Shown here in pieces: positions 17,193 to 25,452 of a stretch of 64,000 bases of DNA; position 1 is the stretch's first letter; each line of letters starts with the position of its first letter. Below the pieces are notes generated by a model. It made no database searches. It was not told the origin of the DNA and worked only from the letters and a program-made list of their open reading frames with translations. The position numbers and the translations under genes were made by a program. Origin of the DNA: Sphingomonas sp. Leaf9 (GTDB lineage: Bacteria > Pseudomonadota > Alphaproteobacteria > Sphingomonadales > Sphingomonadaceae); NCBI RefSeq assembly GCF_001421355.1, contig NZ_LMKC01000004.1, positions 310,001-374,000 on the forward strand. Reading direction: 5' to 3'.

Positions 17193-18305
17193 TCAGACGC
17201 GCATCGGCATCAAAACATAGAGCGCGGGCGAGGCGTCGTTCTCGCGGATCAGCGTCGGCGCGGCGGCGTCCGACAGGTGGACCTCGCACAGATCGCTGTC
17301 GATCTGCCCCAGAATGTCGAGCAGGTAGCGGCTGTTGAAGCCGATCTCGAACGGCAGCGCGGTGTATTCGCCGGGCACTTCCTCCGCAGCCGCGCCGTTT
17401 TCGGGCGAGGTGACCGACAGCGTGATCTTGTCGCGATCCAGCGCCATCTTGACCGCGCGGGTCTTTTCGGTGGCGATGGTCGACACGCGGTCGACGCCGG
17501 CCATGAAGCTCTTCGGATCGAGCTTCAGCAGCTTGTCGTTCGCGGTCGGGATGACGCGCGAATAATCGGGGAAGGTGCCGTCGATCAGCTTGCTGGTCAG
17601 GATCGCCTGTCCCAGATCGAAGCGGATTTTGCTGCCCGACAGCGACACGCCGACCGACCCGTCGACTTCATCCAAGAGCTTGCGCAGTTCGGCGACGCAT
17701 TTGCGCGGCACGATGACGTCGGGCATCTTGTCGGCGCCCTCGGGCCGCTCGACCGTCATGCGCGCGAGGCGGTGACCGTCGGTCGCGGCGGCCTTCAGCA
17801 CCGGCTTCCCGTTATCCTCGGCGACATGCAGGAAGATGCCGTTGAGGTAATAGCGCGTTTCCTCGGTCGAAATCGCGAAGCGGGTCTTGTCGATGATCGC
17901 CTTCAGCGTGGTCGCGGGCAGTTCGAACTGGGTCGGCAGCTCCCCTTCCGCGATCACCGGGAAATCGTCGCGCGGCAGCGTCGACAGGTTGAAGCGCGCG
18001 CGCCCGGCGACGATGGTCAGGCGACCTTCGGCGGCCGACAGCTGCACCTGCGCGCCGTCGGGCAGCTTGCGCGCGATGTCGAACAGCGTGTGTGCCGACA
18101 CGGTGATCGCGCCGGGCTGATCGATCGCCGCGGCGATGGTTTCGTCGATCTGCAGGTCGAGGTCGGTCGCCATCAGGCGGATGCTCGATTCGCCCGCCTC
18201 GATCAGGACGTTCGACAGGATCGGGATGGTATTGCGCCGCTCGACCACCGACTGGACGTGGCTGAGGCCCTTCAACAGGGTCGCGCGTTCGATCGTCGCC
18301 TTCAT
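17193..18305 (-). CDS. dnaN: DNA polymerase III beta subunit (sliding clamp)
   Basis: The ring-shaped processivity clamp of the replicase. The 370 residues begin MKATIERATLLKGLSHVQSVVERRNTIPILSNVLIEA and end YVLMPMRV, both classic for DnaN. Three repeated clamp domains are expected. The start at 18305 has a GGGGGAACATC ribosome site. As in many alphaproteobacteria it is not next to dnaA or recF. It stands alone with its own terminator, and the 226-base upstream gap (18306-18531) holds its promoter region but no motif I can call with confidence. Confidence 0.97.
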   Translation of the reverse strand: MKATIERATLLKGLSHVQSVVERRNTIPILSNVLIEAGESSIRLMATDLDLQIDETIAAAIDQPGAITVSAHTLFDIARKLPDGAQVQLSAAEGRLTIVAGRARFNLSTLPRDDFPVIAEGELPTQFELPATTLKAIIDKTRFAISTEETRYYLNGIFLHVAEDNGKPVLKAAATDGHRLARMTVERPEGADKMPDVIVPRKCVAELRKLLDEVDGSVGVSLSGSKIRFDLGQAILTSKLIDGTFPDYSRVIPTANDKLLKLDPKSFMAGVDRVSTIATEKTRAVKMALDRDKITLSVTSPENGAAAEEVPGEYTALPFEIGFNSRYLLDILGQIDSDLCEVHLSDAAAPTLIRENDASPALYVLMPMRV

Positions 18306-18495
18306 GATGTTCCCCCGCGCGGATGCGCATCGCACTCGGGCCAGCGGATTCGGTGCCGACCCCATAGAAAACCGAGCAGTGTGTCTAGCGCAAAGAAGGG
18401 CCGGAGCAAACCGCTCCTACCCTCCTCGCGCAACTTGGTTACTGAGAAGTAAACAGGTGCGTTTTGGTCGCGCTTGCGCACGACTTGCGGTGACT

Positions 18496-18525
18496 GCGGG
18501 AACGCGCCCTTACGCGCGTTCCCGC
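18496..18525 (-). terminator. Hairpin after the outer-membrane barrel gene
   Basis: GCGGGAACGCG at 18496-18506 and CGCGTTCCCGC at 18515-18525 form a perfect 11-bp stem seven bases after the barrel gene stop. It has no T-run, so it may work as a Rho-assisted or processing-stabilising end. Confidence 0.6.
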
Positions 18526-18531
18526 CAAACA

Positions 18532-19188
18532 TCAGAACCGGATGCCGACGCCGGCGACGACCTGGTGCCGGTCGGTGTCGATGTCGAACTGCGAGGTGGT
18601 GCTGCCGTCGCGGAACTGAAAATCGGCGTTGTTGTAGTTCGAATAGCGATATTCGAGCTTGGCATAGGCGCGGCTGCCGATCGCCTGCTCGACACCGGCA
18701 CCCAGGCGGTAGCCGTTCAGTTCGTAGTTCTGGCGCGTGTCGACGCTGCCGTCGCTGGCAACGACGTTCAGGCGGGCATTGGTGTAGCCGCCCTTCACAT
18801 AGGCGAGCGTGGTCGGCGCGACGAGCAGGCCGGCACGGGCACCGACATAGAGGTCGCGGCCGGTCTTCACGCTGCCGAAGCCGAAGAAGTTCGGGTCGGT
18901 GCGCGCGGTTTCGACCTTGCCGGTCGATCCGGTATATTCGCCCTCGACCCCGATCAGGAAGTTGCTGAGCGCGAAGTCGTAGCCGGCGTCGACGCCATAG
19001 ACCATGCCGTTAACGGTCTGGTTATCGCCGTCCAGGTCGCTATCCTGGGTGCTGCCCGCACGGATACCGTCATAGCCGGCCAGCGCGCCGACGCGGAAAC
19101 CGGTGAAGGCGGGGTTCACGTCCTGCGCCAGCGCAGGGGTCGCCAGCATCGTGCCGGCAGCGGCAAGACCGAGGATGAGGGTACGCAT
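18532..19188 (-). CDS. Outer-membrane beta-barrel protein (OmpA/Opa-like porin family)
   Basis: A 218-residue barrel. Signal peptide MRTLILGLAAAGTMLATPALAQ, then alternating amphipathic strands (FRVGALAGYDG, YGVDAGYDFALSNFLIGVEGEYTGS, VGARAGLLVAPTTLAYVKGGYTNA, AKLEYRYSNYNN) and the typical end HQVVAGVGIRF with terminal phenylalanine for BAM recognition. An eight-strand barrel of the OMP_b-brl family is likely; there is no peptidoglycan-binding OmpA domain. The start at 19188 follows a GGAG site. Monocistronic by context. Confidence 0.87.
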   Translation of the reverse strand: MRTLILGLAAAGTMLATPALAQDVNPAFTGFRVGALAGYDGIRAGSTQDSDLDGDNQTVNGMVYGVDAGYDFALSNFLIGVEGEYTGSTGKVETARTDPNFFGFGSVKTGRDLYVGARAGLLVAPTTLAYVKGGYTNARLNVVASDGSVDTRQNYELNGYRLGAGVEQAIGSRAYAKLEYRYSNYNNADFQFRDGSTTSQFDIDTDRHQVVAGVGIRF

Positions 19189-19319
19189 ACTAAAAACTCC
19201 ATTGTCACCGCCCATGGTCAGGGCGCGGGGGATCAATGGACGGTTTGCCGGCACGTTGCATGAACCTCACCTAAACAGCGAAATCCGTTGCAATTGCGCA
19301 ACACCGGCTTGAAAGCAGG

Positions 19320-19988
19320 ATGATGACGACCCAATCCCCCGCCCCCCGCAACGGCCGCGACTTCATCGCCCGGCATGGCGAGACGGTCTATAATATCGCG
19401 CAGCGGATGCAGGGCGATCACCTGCACACCCCGCTGACCCGCGCCGGCTTTGCCCAGGCCGATGCAATGGGCGCGGCGCTGCGCGAGATGCTGGGCGCCC
19501 GGCCGAAACTGACGCTGTGGGCGTCGAGCGCGGGGCGGGCGTTGCAGACGCTGGCGATCATCGCCGAGCATCTGGAGCTGGACTGGCACGCGGCGCATCG
19601 CGACGACCGGCTGGTCGAGATCGGCATGGGCGACTGGTCGGGCCGCTATTATCGCGAGCTGACCGGGGCGGATGCCGACTTCCTCGATGTCGAGGCGCGG
19701 CTGTATCGCCGCCCCGCGCCGGGCGGCGAATGGTATGACGCGATTGCCGCACGCGTGGGAAGCTGGGCCAAGGACACGGCGGACGATCCCGGCGACCGGC
19801 TGGTCATCATGCACGGCATGTCCAGCCGGGTGCTGCGCGGGGTGCTGACCGGCGCGCCGGTCGATCCACGCTTTGCCGCGCCGATCGCCGACGATCTGCC
19901 GCAGGGGTCGATCGCGCTGATCGAGGGTGGGCGGGAGAGCGTGCCGCATGTCGGGCGCGGGCGGGCCTCGCTCGCCGCACCTGCTTGA
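19320..19988 (+). CDS. Histidine phosphatase family protein
   Basis: A 222-residue member of the phosphoglycerate mutase-like superfamily. Catalytic RHGETVYN is present (position 18 onward, preceded by FIA), with SSAGRALQTL, the acid/base EIGMGDWSG and the second histidine in LVIMHGMSSRVLRG. Most short members are phosphatases of small phosphorylated metabolites; the target is unknown. It has no signal peptide. Its stop overlaps the TTG start of the next gene. The first methionine is followed directly by a second, either of which could be used. Confidence 0.85.
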   Translation: MMTTQSPAPRNGRDFIARHGETVYNIAQRMQGDHLHTPLTRAGFAQADAMGAALREMLGARPKLTLWASSAGRALQTLAIIAEHLELDWHAAHRDDRLVEIGMGDWSGRYYRELTGADADFLDVEARLYRRPAPGGEWYDAIAARVGSWAKDTADDPGDRLVIMHGMSSRVLRGVLTGAPVDPRFAAPIADDLPQGSIALIEGGRESVPHVGRGRASLAAPA

Positions 19989-20428
19989 TCGCGCTGCTGC
20001 TGGCGGTGGCGGCACCGCAGGCGATCGGGATTCACCAGCGCTGGGGTGCGTTTCGGGGCGATGGCCCGACGCGCTGCTATGCGATCAGCCGCCCGGTGCA
20101 GGGCAAGACCGGCGCGCCATTCGCCAGCGTCGCGACCTGGCCCGGCGCGGGCGTGCGGAGACAGCTGCATGTGCGGCTGAGCCGGCCGAAGAGCGACCGG
20201 GCGCGGGTCGTTCTGACCATCGGCGAGCGGCGGTTCGACCTGACCGCCGGGCGGATCGATGCATGGAGCCCCGACGCGGCGACCGACCGCGCGATCGTCG
20301 CGGCGATGCGCGGCGGGCGGTCGATGAGCGTCGAGAGCGTGGCTGCGAACGGGGCGGCGTTCGTTGATGTATATGCGCTGTCGGGGGCGGCGACGGCGAT
20401 CGATGCGGCGGCGCTGGGGTGTTTGTAG
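19985..20428 (+). CDS. Putative IalB-like (invasion-associated locus B) exported protein
   Basis: A 147-residue protein with a short hydrophobic N-terminus ([15 protein letters not shown]) that would direct export. The pattern CYAISRPV...ASVATWPG...[10 protein letters not shown]...[10 protein letters not shown]...[33 protein letters not shown] resembles sphingomonad proteins annotated as IalB family, whose role outside Bartonella is unknown. Start TTG 19985 overlaps the phosphatase stop (TTGA); no better start exists in frame. Two cysteines could form a disulfide in the periplasm. The family call is by memory of the pattern only. Confidence 0.55.
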   Translation: MIALLLAVAAPQAIGIHQRWGAFRGDGPTRCYAISRPVQGKTGAPFASVATWPGAGVRRQLHVRLSRPKSDRARVVLTIGERRFDLTAGRIDAWSPDAATDRAIVAAMRGGRSMSVESVAANGAAFVDVYALSGAATAIDAAALGCL

Positions 20429-20453
20429 CGGCCACCCATCAACCAGGAAAACG

Positions 20454-20543
20454 CGTCACCCCGGACTTGATCCGGGGTCCCGCTTTTTGCCCGCCGCCGC
20501 AGTAGAAGAAGAAGCGGGACCCCGGATCAAGTCCGGGGTGACG
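20454..20543. repeat. Dispersed palindromic repeat, family C, copy 2
   Basis: CGTCACCCCGGACTTGATCC at the left mirrored by GGATCAAGTCCGGGGTGACG at the right: perfect 20-base ends, with GGGGTCCCGC / GCGGGACCCC continuing inward. An in-frame ATG directly after it could extend RlmN, but the extension looks non-homologous. Confidence 0.94.
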
Positions 20544-20606
20544 ATGGTGTGGTGGAGCGATCGTGGGCCAGTGGAAATCCCACCCGAAATCGGCTATATC
20601 CCGCCG

Positions 20607-21809
20607 ATGCTGACAGTATCGACGCCGCCCATGCCGATTCCCGGCCATGTCGACCCCGTGCCCGTGCCGCGCGGCCTTGCCCCGCGTCCCGATGGTCGCA
20701 TCGATCTGGTCGGGCTGACCAAGCCGGAGATTCGTGCCGCACTGGAAACGGCCGGCTTCGATGCGCGGCAGGCGAAGCTGCGCGCCAAGCAGCTGTGGCA
20801 CTGGATCTACAATCGCGGCGCGACCGAGTTCACCGCGATGACCGATATCGCCAAGGCGCAGCATCCGGTGCTGGAAAAGCACTTCGTCGTCGGGCGGCCG
20901 GCGGTGAAGGAAGCGCCGGTGTCGACCGATGGCACGCGCAAATGGCTGCTCACCTCGCCCGACGGGCAGGATTATGAGATGGTGTTCATCCCCGACGCCG
21001 ATCGGGGGACGTTGTGCGTGTCGAGCCAGGTCGGCTGCACGCTCAACTGCACCTTCTGCCACACCGGCACGATGCGGCTGGTGCGCAACCTGACCGCCGG
21101 CGAGATCGTCGGGCAGGTGATGCTGGCGCGCGATTCGCTGGGCGAATGGCCGAGCCAGCCCGAGGGGCGAATGCTGACCAACATCGTGATGATGGGCATG
21201 GGCGAACCGCTGTATAATTTCGATGCCGTGCGCGACGCGCTGGGCGTCGTCATGGACGGCGACGGCCTTGCCCTGTCCAAGCGGCGGATCACGCTCAGCA
21301 CGTCGGGCGTGGTGCCGATGATGGCACGCGCCGGCGCGGAGATCGGCGTGAACCTGGCGGTGTCGCTGCACGCCGTGACGAAGGAAGTGCGCGACGAGAT
21401 CGTACCGCTCAACCGCAAATACGGCATCGAGGAGCTGTTGCAGGCGTGCGCCGACTATCCCGGTGCGAACAATGCCCGGCGAATCACGTTCGAATATGTG
21501 ATGCTGAAGGACAAGAACGACAGCGACGACGATGCGCGCGAGCTGGTGCGGCTGCTGCGCAAATACCAGCTGCCGGCCAAGGTCAACCTGATCCCGTTCA
21601 ACCCGTGGCCGGGTGCACCGTACGAATGCTCGACGCCCGACCGCATCCGCGCGTTCAGCGACATCGTGTTCGAAGGCGGCATCTCCGCCCCCGTCCGCCG
21701 CACGCGCGGGCAGGATATCGGCGCGGCCTGCGGTCAGCTGAAGACCGCGGCCGAGAAGAAGAGCCGGGCGGAGCTCGATCGGGAAGCGGCGGAAGCGGCA
21801 GCGGCCTGA
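20607..21809 (+). CDS. rlmN: Dual-specificity rRNA/tRNA adenine C2-methyltransferase RlmN
   Basis: Radical-SAM enzyme that methylates A2503 of 23S rRNA and A37 of some tRNAs. The 400 residues show the iron-sulfur cysteines in [24 protein letters not shown], the LSTSGVVP block and the conserved [20 protein letters not shown]; the methyl-carrying cysteine near the C-terminus is in DIGAACGQL. The start at ATG 20607 gives a normal N-terminus, though later ATGs (near 20631) are possible and the ribosome site is weak. The next gene on the opposite strand ends with no gap. Confidence 0.96.
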   Translation: MLTVSTPPMPIPGHVDPVPVPRGLAPRPDGRIDLVGLTKPEIRAALETAGFDARQAKLRAKQLWHWIYNRGATEFTAMTDIAKAQHPVLEKHFVVGRPAVKEAPVSTDGTRKWLLTSPDGQDYEMVFIPDADRGTLCVSSQVGCTLNCTFCHTGTMRLVRNLTAGEIVGQVMLARDSLGEWPSQPEGRMLTNIVMMGMGEPLYNFDAVRDALGVVMDGDGLALSKRRITLSTSGVVPMMARAGAEIGVNLAVSLHAVTKEVRDEIVPLNRKYGIEELLQACADYPGANNARRITFEYVMLKDKNDSDDDARELVRLLRKYQLPAKVNLIPFNPWPGAPYECSTPDRIRAFSDIVFEGGISAPVRRTRGQDIGAACGQLKTAAEKKSRAELDREAAEAAAA

Positions 21810-22367
21810 TCAGGTGGCGGCGCGCGGCAGGCGCTTGACCAGCCAGTCGCGGATCATCGCCGCCTCCGCTTCGTCCACGCCGCCGGCAAAGCCGATCGTT
21901 CGCGCGCCATGGTCGAACTTCACCGCGCCCATCCAGTTGAGGAACGGTGCGAACCCCACCTGCGACCGGTCGAAGATCGTCTGCACGCTGGCGCGCAGGT
22001 TGCGTACCTCACCGCCGCGATAGGCCCGGGTGCGCGAAAACGGCCCGGCGCGCAGGCGCAGCAGCAGGTCGCCGCCGACGACCGCAATCTCCTCGCGCCC
22101 GGCCAGCTGCCACAGGATCGACGCCGCCGCGAACAGCCATGCCACCGCCCAGCCGATCAGCCAGATCGCGAGGAACGCCTCTCCGGTTCGCAGCAATTCG
22201 GTAGCGGCCATCACCCCGCCCATCGTCCAGAAGCTGATCCAGACGCACAGGAACGGCAGCGCGAACCAGCTGCGCCGTGCCGGCACGACGAGATGCTCAC
22301 CCGATTCGTCATGGACGATGCGGTGCCGCGGCGGGCGCGGGGCGACGTAACGCGGGATCACGGTCAT
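21810..22367 (-). CDS. Uncharacterised membrane protein with PH-like C-terminal part
   Basis: A 185-residue protein of unknown function. Residues about 33-60 and 63-90 are two hydrophobic segments (WFALPFLCVWISFWTMGGVMAA and FLAIWLIGWAVAWLFAAASILWQL), followed by a soluble C-terminal part with alternating beta pattern (EEIAVVGGDLLLRLRAGPFSRTRAYRG...FDRSQVGFAPFLNWMGAVKFDHGARTIGFAGGV). This looks like a bacterial PH-like domain facing the cytoplasm; that is inference. Start MTVIPRY at 22367. Its stop touches the rlmN stop, so the two genes are strictly convergent. Confidence 0.65.
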   Translation of the reverse strand: MTVIPRYVAPRPPRHRIVHDESGEHLVVPARRSWFALPFLCVWISFWTMGGVMAATELLRTGEAFLAIWLIGWAVAWLFAAASILWQLAGREEIAVVGGDLLLRLRAGPFSRTRAYRGGEVRNLRASVQTIFDRSQVGFAPFLNWMGAVKFDHGARTIGFAGGVDEAEAAMIRDWLVKRLPRAAT

Positions 22368-22444
22368 GGCGCGATCGTACCGCACCGACGCGCCTGCCGT
22401 CACCACCTCTCGACAGCACTCCCGCGATAGTATCTAGCGCAACG

Positions 22445-23203
22445 ATGCTCGATGCGACCTCCCTTGCCCTTGCCGCCGGTGCCGGCGTGCTTGGCGGTGC
22501 GATGAACGCGCTGGCCGGGGGTGGCACCTTTGCGACGATGCCCGCACTCATCGGCCTGGGCCTGCCCGGATCGATCGCCAATGCGACCTCCAACGTCGCG
22601 TTGCAGCCGGGCGCGATCGCCAGTGCCTGGGCATTCCGCCGGGGGTTGGGGCCGCTGGGCGGGATACCGATCCGGGTGCTGGCGAGCATCACCTTCGTCT
22701 CCGGCCTGCTCGGCAGCCTGTTGCTGGTGTGGACGCCCAGCAGCCTGTTCGACGTGATCGTGCCGTGGCTGTTGCTGATCGCGTTCCTCGCCATCGCGTT
22801 CGGGCGGCGGGCGGCGGACTGGCTACACGACAAGGTGACGATCGGCCCGGCGACGCTGGTCGTGGCACAGGTGCTGCTGGGCATCTATGGCGGCTATTTC
22901 GGCGGTGGCGTGGGGATGATGGTCACCGCGACCTATGGCCTGCTCGCCGGGCAGAGCGTGAAGTCGATGGCGGCCCCGCGCACATTGATGCTGGCGACGG
23001 CCAACAGCGCGGCGGCGATCATCTTCGTCGCGACCGGCATGGTCGCATGGGCCGCGTGCGTGCCGATGATCGTGGGCGGCATTCTGGGCGGATGGCTGGG
23101 CGCGAAGCTGGGCGTGCGGCTGACGCCGGGGCAGATTCGCGCGTGGACGCTGCTGGTCACGTTCAGCGTGACTGTCGTGTTCTTCGTCCGCGCCTACGGC
23201 TAA
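22445..23203 (+). CDS. TSUP (TauE/SafE) family membrane permease
   Basis: A 252-residue inner-membrane protein with about eight segments. The duplicated TSUP pattern is visible: GAGVLGGAMNALAGGGTFATMPALIGLGLPGSIANATSNVAL in the first half, and YGGYFGGGVGMMVTATYGLL with LMLATANSAAAIIF in the second. Family members export sulfite, sulfoacetate or related sulfur anions; the substrate is unknown. The gene overlaps the convergent flavin reductase by 4 bases. A paralogue is found at 48369-49142. Confidence 0.88.
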   Translation: MLDATSLALAAGAGVLGGAMNALAGGGTFATMPALIGLGLPGSIANATSNVALQPGAIASAWAFRRGLGPLGGIPIRVLASITFVSGLLGSLLLVWTPSSLFDVIVPWLLLIAFLAIAFGRRAADWLHDKVTIGPATLVVAQVLLGIYGGYFGGGVGMMVTATYGLLAGQSVKSMAAPRTLMLATANSAAAIIFVATGMVAWAACVPMIVGGILGGWLGAKLGVRLTPGQIRAWTLLVTFSVTVVFFVRAYG

Positions 23204-23805
23204 CCCGGCCGGCGCATGTCGAAGCGTTCGCCCGGCTCGAAATAATCGCCCGCGCCGCCGCCGCGCAGGATCGGGCGGGCGCGTTCGGTGCGATAGATGC
23301 CGTCGTCGAGCAGCGCCGGGTCGATATGCACCTGCACCACCTCCCCCAGCACCAGCCACGTGTCGATATCGCCGCCATGGCTGTCGCTCAGGCGGACGAT
23401 CTGCGTCGTGCGGCATTCGAACTGGACCGGCGATCCGGCGACGCGCGGCGGCGCGACCGTGGTCGAGGGCAAGGTGTCGAGCTTTGCCAGCGTGAACTCA
23501 TCCATCTCGGTCATCGCCGAGGTGGCGTTCATCGCCTCCGCCTGATGCCGGGTCGCGAGGTTCCACACGAACTCGCGCGTGTCGCGGGCATTGGCCAGCG
23601 TGTCCTTCGCACCCGTAGAGGCAAAGCCGATGATCGGCGGGCGATAGTTGAACGCGTTGAAGAAACTGTAGGGTGCGAGATTGCGTTTTCCATCGCGCGA
23701 CAGGCTGGAAATCCAGCCGATCGGGCGCGGCGCGATGATCGCGTTGAATGGATCATGGGGCAGGCGATGGCCATCGGCCGGGGCATAGGAATGGAAATCG
23801 GTCAT
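23200..23805 (-). CDS. Flavin reductase family protein
   Basis: A 201-residue FMN-binding split-barrel protein. FNAIIAPRPIGWISSLSRDGKRNLAPYSFFNAFNYRPPIIGFAS is the FMN-binding signature, and DTREFVWNLATR plus ATSAMTEMDEF belong to the DIM6/NTAB-type subgroup. Such proteins reduce flavin for partner monooxygenases or act alone; no partner is adjacent. Start ATG 23805. The end overlaps the TSUP gene by 4 bases in convergent orientation. Confidence 0.87.
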   Translation of the reverse strand: MTDFHSYAPADGHRLPHDPFNAIIAPRPIGWISSLSRDGKRNLAPYSFFNAFNYRPPIIGFASTGAKDTLANARDTREFVWNLATRHQAEAMNATSAMTEMDEFTLAKLDTLPSTTVAPPRVAGSPVQFECRTTQIVRLSDSHGGDIDTWLVLGEVVQVHIDPALLDDGIYRTERARPILRGGGAGDYFEPGERFDMRRPG

Positions 23806-23883
23806 GGGGTTCCCCAACGCACGATCCGGACCGGGGGTGCAAGGCCCCTTCGCACCGGGCGCGTGGCGGCATAGGATGCGGCC

Positions 23884-24576
23884 ATGACATCGCCAACGAT
23901 CAAGCGCCATGCGCTGGCCACCCGGCTGTGGCATTGGGTCAATGCCGTCGCGGTCATCATCCTGATCGGCAGCGGGCTGATGATCCTGAACGCGCATCCC
24001 CGCCTCTATTGGGGGCGCTATGGCGCGAATTTCGACCATGCGTGGATCACGTTCGACCGGTTTCCGGGATGGGTGACGATCCCGCAGACCTACAATCTCG
24101 CGCTGGCGCGCAACTGGCACCTCACCTTTGCGCTGGTGCTGGGGTTCGGGCTGCTGGCCTATATGATCGCGAACCTGCTCAATCGGCATTTCCAGCGCGA
24201 TCTGGCGCTCAGGCGGCGGGAATTGTCGCCGCGCCACCTGCTGGCCGATATCCGCGCGCATCTCGCCTTCCGCTTCCATGATCCGGAGGCGCCGGGCGAC
24301 TATAACGTGTTGCAGAAACTCAGCTATGTGCTGGTGATCTTTGGATTGCTGCCGCTGGTCATCGTGACCGGCATCACCATGTCGCCGGGGCTGAACGCGG
24401 CGTTTCCGTGGTTGCTGGAGCTATTGGGCGGGCGGCAGTCGGCGCGGTCGATCCATTTTCTTGCGGCCAGCGGCATCACGCTGTTCGTGATCGTCCATCT
24501 GGTGCTGGTGATCCTCGCCGGTGCGTTCAACGAGGTGCGCTCGATGATTACCGGTCGCTGGCGGGTGCCCGAATGA
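23884..24576 (+). CDS. Cytochrome b561-type diheme membrane subunit
   Basis: A 230-residue integral membrane cytochrome b of the Ni-hydrogenase/b561 type. Haem-ligand histidines lie in HALATRLWHWVNA, NWHLTFALVLGFG, SIHFLAASG and FVIVHLVLV, across four or five membrane helices. It overlaps the following molybdopterin oxidoreductase by ATGA, so the pair forms a MsrPQ-like unit in which this subunit passes quinol electrons to the periplasmic catalytic partner. The physiological substrate is not known. Confidence 0.88.
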   Translation: MTSPTIKRHALATRLWHWVNAVAVIILIGSGLMILNAHPRLYWGRYGANFDHAWITFDRFPGWVTIPQTYNLALARNWHLTFALVLGFGLLAYMIANLLNRHFQRDLALRRRELSPRHLLADIRAHLAFRFHDPEAPGDYNVLQKLSYVLVIFGLLPLVIVTGITMSPGLNAAFPWLLELLGGRQSARSIHFLAASGITLFVIVHLVLVILAGAFNEVRSMITGRWRVPE

Positions 24577-25325
24577 GCCGGCTGATTTCGCGGCGCTCGG
24601 CGCTGGTGGTCGGGGCCGGCGGGCTGGTCGCGGCGTGCGACAAGGTGGCGCAGCTGCCCACCGCGCAGACGCTGCTGGGCGGGGCGGAGGACGTCCATCG
24701 CGGGCTGCAGCGCGCGATCACCGCGCGCGACGCGCTGGCGGTCGAATATCGCCCGGAGCAACGCTCGCCGATCTTTCGCGCCAACGGGACCAACAACCCG
24801 AATACGGCCGATTACAACGCCCATGCCGCGAACCGTTTCGCCGATTGGCGGGTGTCGATCGACGGGCTGGTCGCGCGGCCGCTGTCGCTGCGGCTCGACC
24901 AGATTCGCTCGATGCCGTCGCGGCAACAAATTACCCGACACGATTGCGTCGAAGGCTGGAGCGCGATCGGCAAATGGACGGGCCCAAGGCTGTCACGGTT
25001 GCTCGACCTTGCGGGGTTGCGGCCGACCGCGCGCTATCTGGTGTTCCACTGCGCCGATGCGATCGGCGGGCGGCCCTATTATGAATCGATCGATCTGGTC
25101 GATGCGTTTCATCCGCAGACGATCCTGGCGTGGGCGCTCAACGACCGGTTGCTGGGGGTGCCCAATGGGGCGCCGCTGCGGCTCCGGGTCGAACGACAGC
25201 TAGGGTACAAGCACGCCAAATATGTCCAGCGGATCGAGGCGGTCGCGGCGCTGGGCGGGATCGCCGGGGGCAAGGGCGGCTTCTGGGAGGATGTCGCGGG
25301 CTATGACTGGTATGCCGGAATCTAG
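24573..25325 (+). CDS. Molybdopterin-dependent oxidoreductase (sulfite-oxidase/YedY-like)
   Basis: A 250-residue periplasmic enzyme. The N-terminus MSRLISRRSALVVGAGGLVAAC combines a twin-arginine-like RR with a lipobox (VAAC), so Tat export and lipid anchoring are both possible. The sulfite-oxidase fold shows the molybdenum-ligand cysteine in RHDCVEGWSAIGKWTG, FHCADAIGG, the LAWALNDRLL block and the C-terminal GYKHAKYVQRIE. Translationally coupled to the cytochrome b gene, which probably donates electrons. It may repair oxidised proteins as MsrP does, but this subgroup is uncharacterised. Confidence 0.87.
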   Translation: MSRLISRRSALVVGAGGLVAACDKVAQLPTAQTLLGGAEDVHRGLQRAITARDALAVEYRPEQRSPIFRANGTNNPNTADYNAHAANRFADWRVSIDGLVARPLSLRLDQIRSMPSRQQITRHDCVEGWSAIGKWTGPRLSRLLDLAGLRPTARYLVFHCADAIGGRPYYESIDLVDAFHPQTILAWALNDRLLGVPNGAPLRLRVERQLGYKHAKYVQRIEAVAALGGIAGGKGGFWEDVAGYDWYAGI

Positions 25326-25398
25326 CGGACGGCGTCCTGCAACAAACGGCAGCGCTGGTGGCTCTGCATCCCCGCCTGCGCAGGGGTACGGCGCATAG

Positions 25399-25427
25399 AA
25401 AAAGGGGCCCGCGTTGCCGCGAGCCCC
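25399..25427 (-). terminator. Intrinsic terminator of pnp
   Basis: On the minus strand GGGGCTCGCG, tetraloop GCAA (GNRA) and CGCGGGCCCC form a 10-bp stem (one wobble) followed by five T, 25 bases after the pnp stop. Confidence 0.92.
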
Positions 25428-25452
25428 CTTCCCTTACGCCGAAGCGTACCGA

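Noticed and set aside
20544..20606. N-terminal extension of RlmN starting just after a family C repeat.
   Set aside because: The 21 extra residues are encoded by repeat-flanking DNA and look unlike RlmN; a conventional start at 20607 is preferred, although its ribosome site is weak.
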